Part shown: piece after piece, positions 1 to 17,100 of the stretch | Numbering within the stretch: the first letter of the stretch is position 1 | How the letters are laid out: every line of letters starts with the position of its first letter | Origin: Musa acuminata AAA Group | Taxonomy: Eukaryota > Streptophyta > Magnoliopsida > Zingiberales > Musaceae | Assembly (NCBI RefSeq): GCF_036884655.1 | Contig: NC_088357.1 | Location: 12,059,501-12,123,500 of the forward strand | Direction of reading: 5' to 3' | Length of the DNA: 64,000 nucleotides | Program-made: the position numbers and the translations under genes | The notes under the pieces: model-generated | What the model was told of the DNA's origin: nothing | The model's input: the letters and a program-made list of their open reading frames with translations, nothing else | The model's database searches: none

Positions 1-194
1 GATTAAGTAATACATATCTTCTCTATTTTTTCGCATGATTAAGTTGTATAATTCTTCTTTTGATTTAAGTGGTATTATTATATACTTCATACAGCAGAAG
101 ACTTGCATTTAGCATCTTTGCTTGTTCTTGAGATGGAAAGCATGGGAAGAACTCCGACGAACCATTATGAAAAGAAACCCTGTGATGACGACAC

Positions 195-425
195 CACGTG
201 AAGCATTTCGAGTGTATATAGCTGTGAATGAAAGGAAGGAAATTTGGTCAACATGCAAGTCAACATTCGATCAAGTAATTGCTGTGACTGAAAGGGAGGT
301 AATTTGGTCAACATGCAAGTCAACATTCGATCAAGTAATAGCTGTGAATGAAAGGGCGGTAATTTGGTCAACATGCAAGTCAACATTCGTCAAGTAAAGA
401 GAAAGAGGGTCAACTTGGTCAACGA
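195..425. promoter_or_regulatory. W-box cluster with a G-box, distal GLN2 upstream region
   Basis: On the minus strand every 60-bp unit contains one TTGACC and one TTGACT, both matching the WRKY W-box TTGAC(C/T). The plus-strand cores lie at about 246, 258, 306, 318, 366 and 378, and two further GGTCAA cores lie at about 408 and 417, giving eight in about 180 bp. A CACGTG G-box lies at 195-200. The cluster is about 1.8 kb upstream of the GLN2 start codon, or about 0.2 kb upstream of its likely TATA box. Clustered W-boxes are typical WRKY targets; a role in GLN2 control is inference. Confidence 0.55.
220..396. repeat. Three-unit 60-bp tandem repeat upstream of GLN2
   Basis: Three head-to-tail copies of a 60-bp unit start at about 220, 280 and 340. 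Each has the form GCTGTGAATGAAAGG..., then AATTTGGTCAACATGCAAG, then TCAACATTCGATCAAGTAAT. The third copy is shortened by about 3 bases at its end (TTCGTCAAG). Copies differ at only a few positions, so the expansion is recent. Because 60 is a multiple of three, the array leaves a reading frame of 91 codons open (122-397). That frame is repetitive and matches no family I know, so I do not call it a gene. Confidence 0.9.
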
Positions 426-457
426 TGTGGGATTAGGATGCTAGAAGAGTTGATCAT

Positions 458-460
<3 letters not shown>

Positions 461-491
<31 letters not shown>
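461..491. repeat. (GA)n microsatellite
   Basis: About 15 uninterrupted GA dinucleotides lie between the W-box cluster and the likely GLN2 transcription start. GA/CT tracts close to start sites are common in plant promoters and 5' leaders. Confidence 0.95.
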
Positions 492-494
<3 letters not shown>

Positions 495-599
495 CTTATC
501 CTGTGCACCCTATGGTCTCTTGCTGCCCCCAAAGCGCCATCGACGAGTCTCCTCACCCGACAAAACTAACCCTATCTGCTCCGCAAAAGCCAACCTCCC

Positions 600-687
600 T
601 TCATATATGACATGACAACGCCACTGCCCTCGTTTCTGACGCGCTTCCTTCCTCCTCCTCCTCCCTGCTTCGACTCTTGCCTCTTGG
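600..687 (+). promoter_or_regulatory. Likely GLN2 core promoter and non-coding leader exon
   Basis: A TATA-like TCATATATGAC lies at 602-612 and is followed by a CT-rich stretch typical of plant 5' leaders. A good donor (CTCTTGG|GTAAGCC) is at 687/688. Acceptor-like sequences occur just before the GLN2 ATG (TTCTAAG at 2191 and GTAGCAG at 2202). The simplest reading is a short non-coding exon ending at 687 and a 1.5-kb leader intron (688 to about 2191 or 2202). A transcript would be needed to confirm this. Confidence 0.45.
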
Positions 688-1017
688 GTAAGCCTGTCTT
701 CACTCGATGTTGTGAGATTGCCACTCTATGCCATTGTAGTGGGTGCTGCTACTTCTTTTGCTTTGCACATCTTGAGATTTTTGGGGTTTGGAATGTGCTT
801 CTTTCCACAGACACATTGATCTGATTTTCCTCCTTCCTGTAGTAGATGTTGTAAGTCTTGTGTTTTGGATATCGGATCTTAGAATTTGTGTGAACGTTGT
901 TGATGTTTTTGGTTTCTGTAAGGTCTTGTTGATGTTTGATACTACGATTTGTGTGGATTTTGTTGATAATTTTGGTTTCTGGTGTTTGTGTTCCATCAAT
1001 AGAGGACTATTTACAAT

Positions 1018-1268
1018 GCAATGCTGATAAAACTATGCTCTTGTAAAACTACGCTCTGTTATTTTTTTGGTGGAAATTGATGTTTAATAAGAGCATTGCA
1101 ATGCTGATAAAACTATGCTCTTGTATTGTATATCGGAAGGAAAAATAACAGAGCGAGAAATGAAGAAGATTTAGGGTCTTATATCAATCAGCATTGTAAT
1201 GCTGATAAAACTATGCTCATATTGTATATCAGAAAGAAAAATAACAGCGAGAAATGAAGAAGATTTAG
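1018..1268. repeat. Short repeats in the presumed GLN2 leader intron
   Basis: The sequence GCAATGCTGATAAAACTATG followed by CTC occurs three times, starting at about 1018, 1097 and 1193 (the last with GTAATG). The second and third copies extend into a longer duplicated segment of about 75 bp ending GAAATGAAGAAGATTTAGG, spaced about 96 bp apart. No coding potential is seen. Confidence 0.8.
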
Positions 1269-2208
1269 GCTAAGAAAAGAAGAATAATTGAACCTAAAAC
1301 ATTTTAAGAGATAACATGTTTGGTAAAAAATATTCACTGGATTAGGCTTGAATCTTTCAAGTTAATTAATGGAGGTAAATATTAGGGTCGAAATGTAACA
1401 TTAATGAGAAAAGCAGGGATCAATTGATACATACAATAAAACAACAGACAATTCCGTGAGAAAACAGTTTGCAGGCATTAGCGTGCTTCATCTAATTATT
1501 TGGCATCCATTTCTTCAACAAAAGGATTGGATCATTAGACCCTCAATTTATGAGTCACATCCAATGTGCATTTTGCTGGTTTGTGGCGGCAGACATTGTA
1601 GGACAAAGAGAAAAGGGAAAAAAAAACCAAATCAGAGGGTTAAGAGACCAAAATATATATCTCGGAATACAAAATACCACCAATTCACATTGTGAAAGGA
1701 GAGATTGGAGTCAGAAATTAATTAAAATGCATAGGCACATTGGACTTACTGTTTTTCCAGTCGAACACTTGCCTTTGGCAGTCTGCCTCCCATGGCTTAT
1801 AGGTGTGATCATCATTGAATCTCTACCTTTGCCCTTTTGTAGCTCCAAGGAATATACTTGAGTTAAAAAAAAGATATATGTTTCTAGTCCAAGGTACTTT
1901 ATTCGATAGAAAATTTCGAAGAACTGACTATTTTTGCTAATTTTTGAACAAGCATTGAACAACTTAAATTCAGAACTTTGTGCTCTATTTTGTGTTTGCT
2001 TGACGAACAAAGGCATGATCTTTCAAAGGTTAGGAATGTTTGTTAACTAGCTATCACAAAACTGAACTTGCAAACATGCCTATATATTAAAGGAAAATGG
2101 AATTCATTGTCATTACCATCCAAGTCACAAGCATGAAGGTTTTTCCATATTGTATTTGACCCTTATCTTGAATCTGAATTGAAGTTCTAAGAGAGGTAGC
2201 AGGCAAAG

Positions 2209-6618
<4,410 letters not shown>

Positions 6619-7856
6619 AGATCACATGTTCGACAAAATGGCACCCATCACCACCTCGTCTGGCTTCCCTTTCCCAAGGCGTTTCTTATCGTGTGTTCTG
6701 CATCCCTCCTTTGGATGTCAATAACGAACGTTCCCCCGGTGTTCAGTAAATAGAGTTGTCTCGTGGAGTTGCAGTGAAAGAAGGTGCCGCCGGGAATGTT
6801 CCATACAAGCACGGAGAATTAGTTACCATATTATACACGTAAATTTAGGTTGGCAAAATCTAAAATGAGGATGGAGGAAAGGGAAGAAGATAGGTTGGAC
6901 GGAATAATCTCAACCATCATGCTGCAGAATATAAACAAAATATTCAACCTCACATTTCTTTGGTTTGCTGGATCGCAACGAACGAACTCGGGCATGTGTG
7001 TTGGTCGAGAAAGACCAAGGTGTAAGATAATCCTACTTTTAACACAAGAAACTGATAATTTTGTTTCTAAAATAAAAATAAAAATAAAAAATAAACCGAT
7101 CCTTAGACTTAAGTCTTTTGTTTTGTACAAAACTGAAACACCGAGGTCCCCTTCGAGCCGGAACGTAAAGAGACTAAATAATCTATTTTTCAACCTTGAG
7201 CAATAAAAACAGGAAATAATATATTTTTCAATCTTGAGCAATATAAACAGGCAATAATATATAGAGGGGGAAAAAAAAAAGGGTGGACGGCGAAGTGTAA
7301 GAGGGAGTTTTGAGAAGTTCTTCATATTCCTCCAAAGAAGATCCAAGTCCACTTAGATCTGCAGTTCCAATCAAAACTAAATTGGTCAAAAATTAAAACT
7401 AAACCAGGTCAATAGTTTGATGATTTCGAATAGTTCCATTTCGATTCTTAGAATCTAAAACACAATTCTAGTTTGATTCCAAATCGATGAGATAAATATA
7501 AAAAAAAAATCTACATATCAAATGTCCCTCCAAATGATAAATCTACCATTTCTAATAACTTAACAAACGACTAATCGGAAAGATATTTTAGAAAAAATAT
7601 AAAAATTAAAAATTCAAATAGGTAATTCAGGTTCAGAATCGAAACCCAAATAGTCCAACAGAACCGATGGTGGTTCCCACGATTCTAGAACCGAGACTAG
7701 GACTGCAACTACTAAACCCAAATAAAATAACAAAATGGTTACTTAATCAGTCAAAAAAAAAAAGCAAAAGAAACATGAATATAAATGAAGATGGTGGAAA
7801 ATATGGAAAGAGTGGAATGAAAAGAATGAAAGAAAAGAAAAGAAAAAAGCATTTGA

Positions 7857-7895
<39 letters not shown>

Positions 7896-8112
7896 CTAAT
7901 ACAAGGTGGATGACTATAATACATTCTAGCCTTGTCAAGGAATCCAAGAATTCATAACAGATGATGAAAAAAGAGTAAAACAAACTAGGATTGAGAGACA
8001 ACCCAGCATTATCCATGTTTAATAGCAGGATTCAATGTTGTGGGGGAGAAACCACCCAACCAAAAGTGCTACTATAAGAGAAACTACAACAGAGCCAGTC
8101 AGATTAATGGCA
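6619..8112. other. Convergent intergenic region GLN2 / BCAT-like
   Basis: This 1.5-kb stretch separates the stop codons of two convergent genes and must hold both 3' UTRs. I see no conserved reading frame. It contains A-rich runs, a (TC)15 tract at 7861-7890, and at about 7630-7710 a decayed GGTTC/GAACC-rich segment (TTCAGAATCGAAACCC ... ATTCTAGAACCG) that resembles widespread degenerate plant MITE sequence. Confidence 0.6.
7861..7890. repeat. (TC)15 microsatellite
   Basis: Fifteen uninterrupted TC dinucleotides in the intergenic region, about 220 bp beyond the stop codon of the minus-strand aminotransferase-like gene. Confidence 0.95.
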
Positions 8113-11100
8113 TTATCCCTCTGCATCTGCATGCGTGGGTATTGGCACACCAAGTTCTGCGGTCAGGGTCTTGTAGGCATTTTGTATTCTTCTCGTGATC
8201 GGACCAACTTCTCCATTGCCAATCACGCGGCCATCGATCATCACCACCTGTTTCAAGCAACTCCTGTCATTTTTTTTCTCACGTAAAATGAATTATTTAT
8301 TCTGAGAACCATTATGAAAAGGTAACTTGATCTAGACCACATATGGGACACTCAAAGGTAAAACTATGACCAGTCAAGTCAATTAAGCCCTAGGAAAGGA
8401 ATTTGGTCCCTAAATTCCATTCTTAAATTCACAGTGAACACTGAGCTGACAGAAAAAGAAAAAAAATCACTGGAGTTCCATTTGTGTGGTTATAAAACTT
8501 AAATTCCAATAAAATATTAACAAAAATGCGAAACTTGTAGGCCAACATTAACTAATCAGTCCATAAAAAGTATGTAGATTTGGCTAAACTCAAGTGCACC
8601 CTAGAACAGATGCTTTCAGTCTTATCTTTTATGTTGGGGATAAACGACAATGACCGACATATTATATATCTCATCATCCAATTGCAAGTCTCACACAAAT
8701 ATTCTTCTTTCTTGGGAAACAAGTTATCCCAAAACAATCTGTTTAAACTTAAAGCTACAAGATTCTGCCTTGTATTACAGGTTAGGAGAATGCAGAAACT
8801 AATATATTTTTTCTGTATATTATCCATGTTTGGATACTGATTAACTATCTAGAACCCCAATTTAAGTGTCATACATCGAACTTAAAGCAGTATATTATTG
8901 ATCTTGTTCATATTTGCCCTTGTTATGATACACTGGCAAGGAGCTTCAGAACTGGTTGAGTTTAGGGTCATCACTTAAAATCGATTTATTCTAATTTTCA
9001 TTGATGTCTGCCAGGCTTAAACTGAACAGTTTTTCCCCTGTCAACGCCTGAGTGTATCCAAGTCTTTCTACTAAACTGTTAAACTAGAAAAGCAAGCTAG
9101 AAAATTGTACAACCAACAGATGTATAACAAATTGTCAATAAAATTTTTGAAGAATAAAATTTAACAAAATAAATTAGATACAATATAAGCTTACTGGTGT
9201 AAGTTCACCCATTGTTCCAGTTGTCCAAACCTACAAATGATAAATACAAAGTCATCAAGCAGAGTTGACATTAGCAACAACTAAATCCAATCTTCTTAAA
9301 GTTTGAAAAAAAAAAGAATAATGGAGTGATATAATATGGTAAAAAGCTTGAAGATATATTTATCAAGTCATAAAGATTATTAGAGGACAACAGGAAATAA
9401 CCACTCAAGAATGAAAGTTTGGCAATTAAAGTGATGAAAAAGGGTCATTACTAAGTCAACAAAATAATGTGCAAGAAAAATATCATCATACAACAGAGTA
9501 TAAAATTGTGTTGTTGGTGTGATACAATATGGTAAAACATTACATTTCATAAGTAATAATTTGATAATTATTTGCAAAATACTAGGATTAGAGTCATTAA
9601 ATTGGCATATGCCAGAAAACCCTTGATGAAATAAAAAAAACCCTAACACCAACAATTTCAGTCAAATATTGGCTTCCAAAAAGCACATGGTCCAGAGTCC
9701 CCCGACCACTGTTCTGAAAAGCATGCATAGTTCAGTTTTAGAGGGTCAGGCACCACAGTAAGCACTAAAGAGCTTTAAGTTGATAGCAGCTGCTGTGATA
9801 GTCTAGTGACTACTATAGTACCAATTGTGCTACTTGGTATAGTTACTGCTTCATGCCCAATTCCACAGTATCCTGTTTTTCAAACAGTTGAACCTTGACC
9901 GTTGTCTACTACCACTCCACGGCACCAGCCTACACTGATTAAACAAAAATAGGATGACTATATAAAATTTTGATGTTGATCATGTCACATATTTACTAAT
10001 TTTATATATGACATCTACTTTCCATGCACCGGTTGATTTTTGGAGTTTGAATCTTTGTTGATAAGTTACTAGGTTTTCCTTGGTGATATAAATCACAATT
10101 TACATTAGTTGTGCACTTTGGGCATGTAGTGTCCCACTATAGCCATTTGATTTGAAGATCTTCTACCACCTATGTGCTACCATGGGTTATTTATAACACT
10201 GGTTGTATCACACTATGAACTTAGGTGTTGCTTTGCCAAATATGTTTCACCCAGGGAGGGTTTTATTAGCAAAGTTGTAAATTTTATTTTATTTCCTATT
10301 TCCTATCAGCATGCAAGTGGTCTGGCCACAAATAATTATTTCAGGAGAGGAGTGGCAAGGTTGAGATTTCCTAGCTCTAGATTTTCTAGATCATGCCATG
10401 CTTCAAGAGCTTCAATTGATATGATTCATAGAACTCATCAAAAGTGCATATTTTATTGACTTATGTGGATTCAAATTGGACCAAATAATTGAATGTGAAC
10501 TATTTAAAATGGGCTCACATCCTGACTGGAAAGACATGACCTGCTAACAGACAGAGGAGGCTTAAGGCTAATCAAACTTTATGTAGTCCTCATTTCTGAA
10601 TTTGTGTGCTACTTTTTCAACATCAAATCACTTTTAAAGTTCTTATATCTTTCTGGTGGATACAATCCATTATAAAGTTATTCAATAACCATTATCTCAT
10701 AATGCAGTTTCCAGTAACATTAAACAATAATATTTTTCCAATAATCCCAATTCATAATCCTTCTTCACATTGTACTCAATTCTAACAGTAACATGCTGTA
10801 ACTGGACATTTGATATTGCATGACACAAGCCAAAGCCTAATAGATAACCACTATCTAGACATCCTCAAACAGCTCAATTTCTGATCATACTTAAGCAGGA
10901 GATCATGACAATAAAATCGCAAAACTGGTTGTTAGAAAAAATACATTTTTCTTTAACCAAATCACCAACCTAAAGGCTTACTATTTTCATATAAGAATTA
11001 CTTGGAGCTTTAAGTAAGTAATAACATGCATGCTATGAGTACTGAAGGTCACAACCAGATGTGCACTGAAGCTCTCCAGTAGAGCTTTTGGTAGCAATTT

Positions 11101-14100
11101 TAAATTGATATTACAAAAAAAACTCAATTAGTATGCACATGGAAGGAAGCAACCTAATCACCTTATGTGAAGAAAATATAGATTATGCTATTCAAATCAT
11201 ACTGAACAAGCACCACATTCAATTCATGCCAGTTAGATTAACATGCAATATGATCATTTCATGGAACAATAGAGTCCACAGTGACTTTGTCTAATCACAT
11301 TGCAGTTCACCTCAAAGAGCTTTTATTTTTTTCCTGATGATTGCATACATTTGAATACTTGATAACCATTCATTAGTTACATGACTGAGAACTACATCTG
11401 TTTTGCAATCTATCATCGATATCATTAACTCATTAATGTAAACCTTTTCCATCAATACGGAAACAACCAAATATCACAGTCCATACAAGGAGAAAAATAA
11501 GATCAAGAGTTTTAAGATGGCTTTCAAATTGAGCTCATCTGTCCAAAGATGCATTTTTGTTTCTGGGCATGTACTTCACATGAACCACACAAGAGCAGTG
11601 GCAACATGAAAATCCACCCTATAAACACAAAAATCATGTAGTTGCTCCACCACATGGTTGAGAATTTGAGATTCTATTGAATAAAACCTGTAAACCTTCG
11701 CAATCAACTTTTCAAATTGTTTGATATTATTTCTTTATGACACATTTCCTCTCAATGTTCCAAGGTAGTTTTCAGAGGACAAACCTTGGGACAACCAAAG
11801 GTTGCACCTATGCAACCTGGGAGACCAGGGTTCGAGTCAATTAAATCACACCTACGCATGTTGACCCTCCCCAGACCCAACATTTATGAGAGTCTCATGC
11901 CCTTTTCGTGCTCAAGAATTTTTCTGTATAGACAAATGTTAAGTTCTAGTTTGATGTCACATGGCCCACAACCATAGCTTTTTTACTACCTGTGATATTT
12001 CTTTCAAGTTAAAATTTCCAAGGTTTACTAATTTATTCACCTTAATATCCTTAGCTTCTATATGTGCCTTGGGGATTTGACTTTTGCATTATTTGCATCT
12101 GGGACCAATCAATAGAGCATTTAAAACACTTGTCTTTCCTGCTATTCTTGCAGCACTCTTTAATGTAGGAGACCATAAAATCTTCATATGAGGCTGGTAA
12201 ATGCAGATTCAGTTTGGTGATCGCCACACAGTTACATTAACATGTATATTTGCCTTAATGCTTTCAACTCAAGCAAACAAAGAAATAAAGGTATTAAAAA
12301 CATAAATAACAGAAAAATAAAATTTACATATTAGAAGGATAATCATCTTGATAGCTGACAAGGTGTAAAACTAATAAAAGACGAACCACTTTGATATGGT
12401 TATTCAATCACTATGACTAAAGAAATATAAATTAAACACTTGATTGAATTTGACTAAGTTTCTGGATTTCATATTTGCATATCACATCTACAGCATGGAA
12501 CTCAGGTGATTACAAAATGGAGAAACCATTTTGATATGGTTATTTAGTCATTTTGACTCAGGAAAAGGAAAGAAATATCAGACACTTGGACCAATATTTC
12601 ATTTTCTGAAAATAAAAAATTGCATACCTCATCTGCAGCATGAAACTCAGATAGACTTATGCGTCGCTCATGTAGAATTAGATTCTCTTGTATAACGAGA
12701 TCCATAACCTGCAATCAAGGAGGAAAATCATGATATACATCTAAAATAAATGCTAGTTCAAAATTGTTCTCTGACCCAAACTTCTTATGCATTACTAGTA
12801 TCAGAATCAGTAGAACATCTGAATATTATCTTCCTCAAGACTGGACAAGAAAGATTTCAAGCAATCAAACTGCTCAATATTTTTATTATATGACTACATA
12901 TTCTAAAATGAAGCGGTCTTAGCTTATCCAAGTAAAGTGGTTTTAATTATTATAACCATGGTATGCAATTTCGAATGGTACCGCCTGGTACGGACGGTAC
13001 ATACCGGTCCGACGGCATACTGGTATGCGGATCGCCCGCTACCGGACGGACTGTACTACAGTGCTACAGTGTTACACTGTAATAATGCTATATTGCTACA
13101 GTAAGAGGAAATCGCTCGATAAGCCCTGGTGTACCGTTCGGTATGCCCTGGTGTACCACTCGATACGCCGGTACCGTACCGAGTCAACCTCAAAACACTG
13201 ATACGATACGATATTGCATACCTTGATTATAACCATTAATGTAAAGTTGCAGTTAAGGTTTGATGGTATATTTTAAAATGAGACTTCTGAGACAGAGATC
13301 ATCATATAATCTCGTATTCAATTTTTAATTTATTTTTGATGGGACCATTATGAAAATAATTGGGGTATCTTATATTGGATCTTTTCATTTTCCAACATAT
13401 CAAATAAATCATACCGCATAATGAGAGAGAATCTTAGGTGACTGATGCAGATGTCATTTAGTCATATCAAATAACCGAGTTAACTAGGGATGTCTGCAGG
13501 GCTACCTAGTTGGGTAAAGCTTACTAGGTAATGCTTGGTACAGAACTTATATAAGTGCTATGCTGACTGTCAGGTCTGATAATATGAAAGATGATCCCAT
13601 CTTCTTAAATTATGGAAGAATAAACATTATAATTCTCTAAAAGCACTTCTATCTTTCTACATGAAGTAGGTTTCCCTAATAATTTTTATAGTTGATATAA
13701 AAGATTTTCCACGAAACATTTATCCCATCTCTGTAGAAAGCTTTTCCCATGAAATAAATTTTTTGTCTTTCCACATGTTGAGGCTTCTTTCAATTTGAAA
13801 ACTAACAATTGGCAGAGCTCAGAAATAAATATGATGGAACTCACAGTTGCCCGAGTTATGCCTGGAAGGCAGTAATCAGCATGAGGTGTGGATACGTGCC
13901 CCTTCTTTACCATAAACTGCAAAAAAGATTTGATGCATTTTAATATTTTTGTATATAAAAAAATTAAGATACATCTACTAATTAAAAACTGTCTCACAAT
14001 GTTTGTGGCATTAGTTTCAGAGACAAAACCATCTTTGTCTAGCATGATGGCATCATCTGCATTGGCAAGGTTGCCTTCAATCTGTAGAATATGGGAGCTA

Positions 14101-17100
14101 GTTAAACCAAACCAAGAATTAACAACTAGAAAAGTGGTCTGAAAAAAAAAACAACTAGAGAAGTGCTGCTGAATTTCAAAGGAAAAGTGAACCTTGGCCA
14201 ATATGTTGTTGATAAGATTGTTGTGATGAATCTTGGAGTCTATGCTCTGGAAGAAAGGTGCAAACAGATTATCTTAAGCACAAAACATAATAAGATGAAA
14301 GAATTTAGTTCAAATTATATAATGTTAATAAGAAAGAAGACAAAAAATTTATGATGAGTAAGGATAGAAAGGAAATACCAATTACTAACAGTGGTTTGCT
14401 TCTTCAGTCATTGTAATTATCATTATACACCCACAGCAGAATACAATGACAAATCAATTTTCAAGTTTCATTTGTAACCTAGTAAAACTCCATCACTGGA
14501 TAGATAATGAAAAGAAATCTCCCAGAACAATAAAACCATAAAATTCAAGAAAATTGCAATACTTCAAAAGGTTGCTGAACATTGTGTTCGTTGGCTAATT
14601 TGCTTATTTTACCCCTTTGAGATGAACTTTGCTTCCCTTAGACTAAGCCTGTCATTTGCTCATAGATTCTTATAGAGTCTCCAGGAATTCTGCAGAGCTG
14701 TTTCTTGGGTTCAAGCTCCAATTTGAATTTGTAAGATAGATCTTCAACCTACCAATTAGCCTTTTCCTAAACTTGCCTATGCAGATATTAGGCTTTAGTT
14801 TTCAAAGTCGATGTCAGTAGGTGTTGCTGTGTTTATGATGCAGAAGAAGGTGTCAAAGAAAGAAGGGACAAGAGATCAAAAGAAAAAGAGAGATGTAAAA
14901 GACATTCAGGCCATGACTCTACCCTGATTCATCATATGATACCAAAACTCTCATCATATGATACGTCCACAGCCCAAAGATATTATTCATATACTTTATC
15001 TCAAACCAATTGAACATTTTAGGTGCATCTGGATAGGATCTTAGCTGCCCAAAACAAACTCCTTAAATTTGGAGTCTATATCATTGATACATTTCCCTTG
15101 GTTTGATCATGCTTCTGAGATTTAGCTAAGATTCTGTTTAATAAAATGGAAAGTAAATAGGAACACAAATGGTTCTAAGATATGTTTGTTCAGGTTAGTC
15201 AATTAAATCTATGATCTGACGCTCAGATTCTGAACATTGTCAATGAAAATTAAATGTTTTCTTATTTAAAAATTAATTGCTCCTAAGCCTGACAAGTTAA
15301 ATGTGTTATTTGGGGTTTGGGGGGTTAAACAATAAACATAACTGTAGATGATAAATATATTACAGTATTACCTATATCTTATTCTTGACCAACGATTTTA
15401 ATTTCGAATAATACCGTCTGTACCGGGCGATACGTACCAGTACGCCAACAGACCTATTGAACTAAATTAAGAATATAATACCGGTACGGATAGTATTATT
15501 CGAAATTAAACCGGTACGTATTATTGATTATATTATATTATATCTTGACACTAAACCTAGTCACAAGGATATAATGTGGTCATAGAAGGATCGCCGAACT
15601 TGTAAAATGAAAAGTGGACAAGAAATGGAAATGGAAATCATTATTTCCCACTATTGATGTTTGGATTAAGGTCATCACATTCTCATTCATATTAAAGAAG
15701 CTAAATCAAATTACCCTTAGAACCCAAACTCTAATTTTTGACCTGGAATTTTTATGATTAGAGAAATATTATATTATGATATTGAGACCCTCCCTACAAT
15801 ATGATTAGACTAATATAAAATTAAATAACACAAGTACAGGTTAATATAAATTTAAAAATACATAAAATATAATATGCAATTAAATAATATAACACAATGT
15901 GCATATCAAATAATATAAAATAAACAACTATAGATTAAAAAATAAAGTGAAAATAAAAAAATAAGAATGTAGATATAATATAATATAATCAATAATACAA
16001 ACAAATAAAAACAGAATATTATATATACAAAAAAGATAATTTCAAATAATTTAAACCTAAAAAATAATAAATAACAAACAAAATCGTAGAACCAAGGATT
16101 ACAATTTCGGTCCGTACCAATGCACTGAGCCTTGCTCAGTATGGTACGTACCGAGGCATATCGACAGTATGCCTAAAATCATTAAAAAATCCAAAAAATA
16201 CCAAAAAATAGAAAAACAAAGTTAGATTAGGATTTTTAAGTTAGAAATAAATATAAATTTAGTATAATTCTAGCAAATAATATAAATTAGGAAAGAATAG
16301 TGCCACATCTTTTTCGGGTTTTGAGTAGTTTTTTGGTACATTTCGAATCGTCCTTTCATTAGTATTGAATTATCTACAAATAAATTATTTGAATTGTTAG
16401 ATTATTTTTTATACTTAAACTTTAAGATTCAAATGAATTAAGTAATCAATCGATGGATATACTTGGTTCTATCACAAAAAAAAATAATGGAATTCCACGA
16501 GTAGTGGATCGAGATCCTCAATCATATGTATCTGTATATCAATATGATATGTTTGTCGAACTCAATCCTGAAATTGATCTCACGACATAGTGTACTAATA
16601 TACCGTATGCCATTGGTACATCAATGTGGTGATAGTCGTAGTCTAATCATCATGAACCACATGTGATGAGAGAGTGAAATGAGTTGAAAGAGGACGGAGA
16701 AAAGGATTTAAAAACACTTTTCTAAGCTACAAATGATCAAATTGATCATTTAAAATAGGGCAATCTCAGCCCTTGATTGGTAATGGTCAAAATTCGATCG
16801 TTACTGATTGATATAGGTTGCTAACGATCGGATTTTTGACCGTTACTACTAGGCACAGACCCCGAATTGCCCGATATGGAGTCAAGTGATTGATATCGCT
16901 TAGTAGAGGGCGGTCCGCATACCAATATCTTATCGGACCAATACATACTGCCCGTATCGAGCAGTACGCATTGGTACAACAAATCCTAGGTAGAACGGAG
17001 TATAGGTAAAAGATAATATAAACTTGAATACAAGGTTTGCAATTTCGATCCATACCAATGTATTGAGCCTTGCTCGGTACAGTACGTACAGAGGCGTATT

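Noticed and set aside
122..397. 91-codon frame across the 60-bp repeats
   Set aside because: It is open only because the repeat unit is a multiple of three; the peptide is purely repetitive and has no family match I recognise.
11829..11838. tRNA gene suggested by GGTTCGAGTC
   Set aside because: No cloverleaf or acceptor stem can be formed; the context fits a SINE remnant better.
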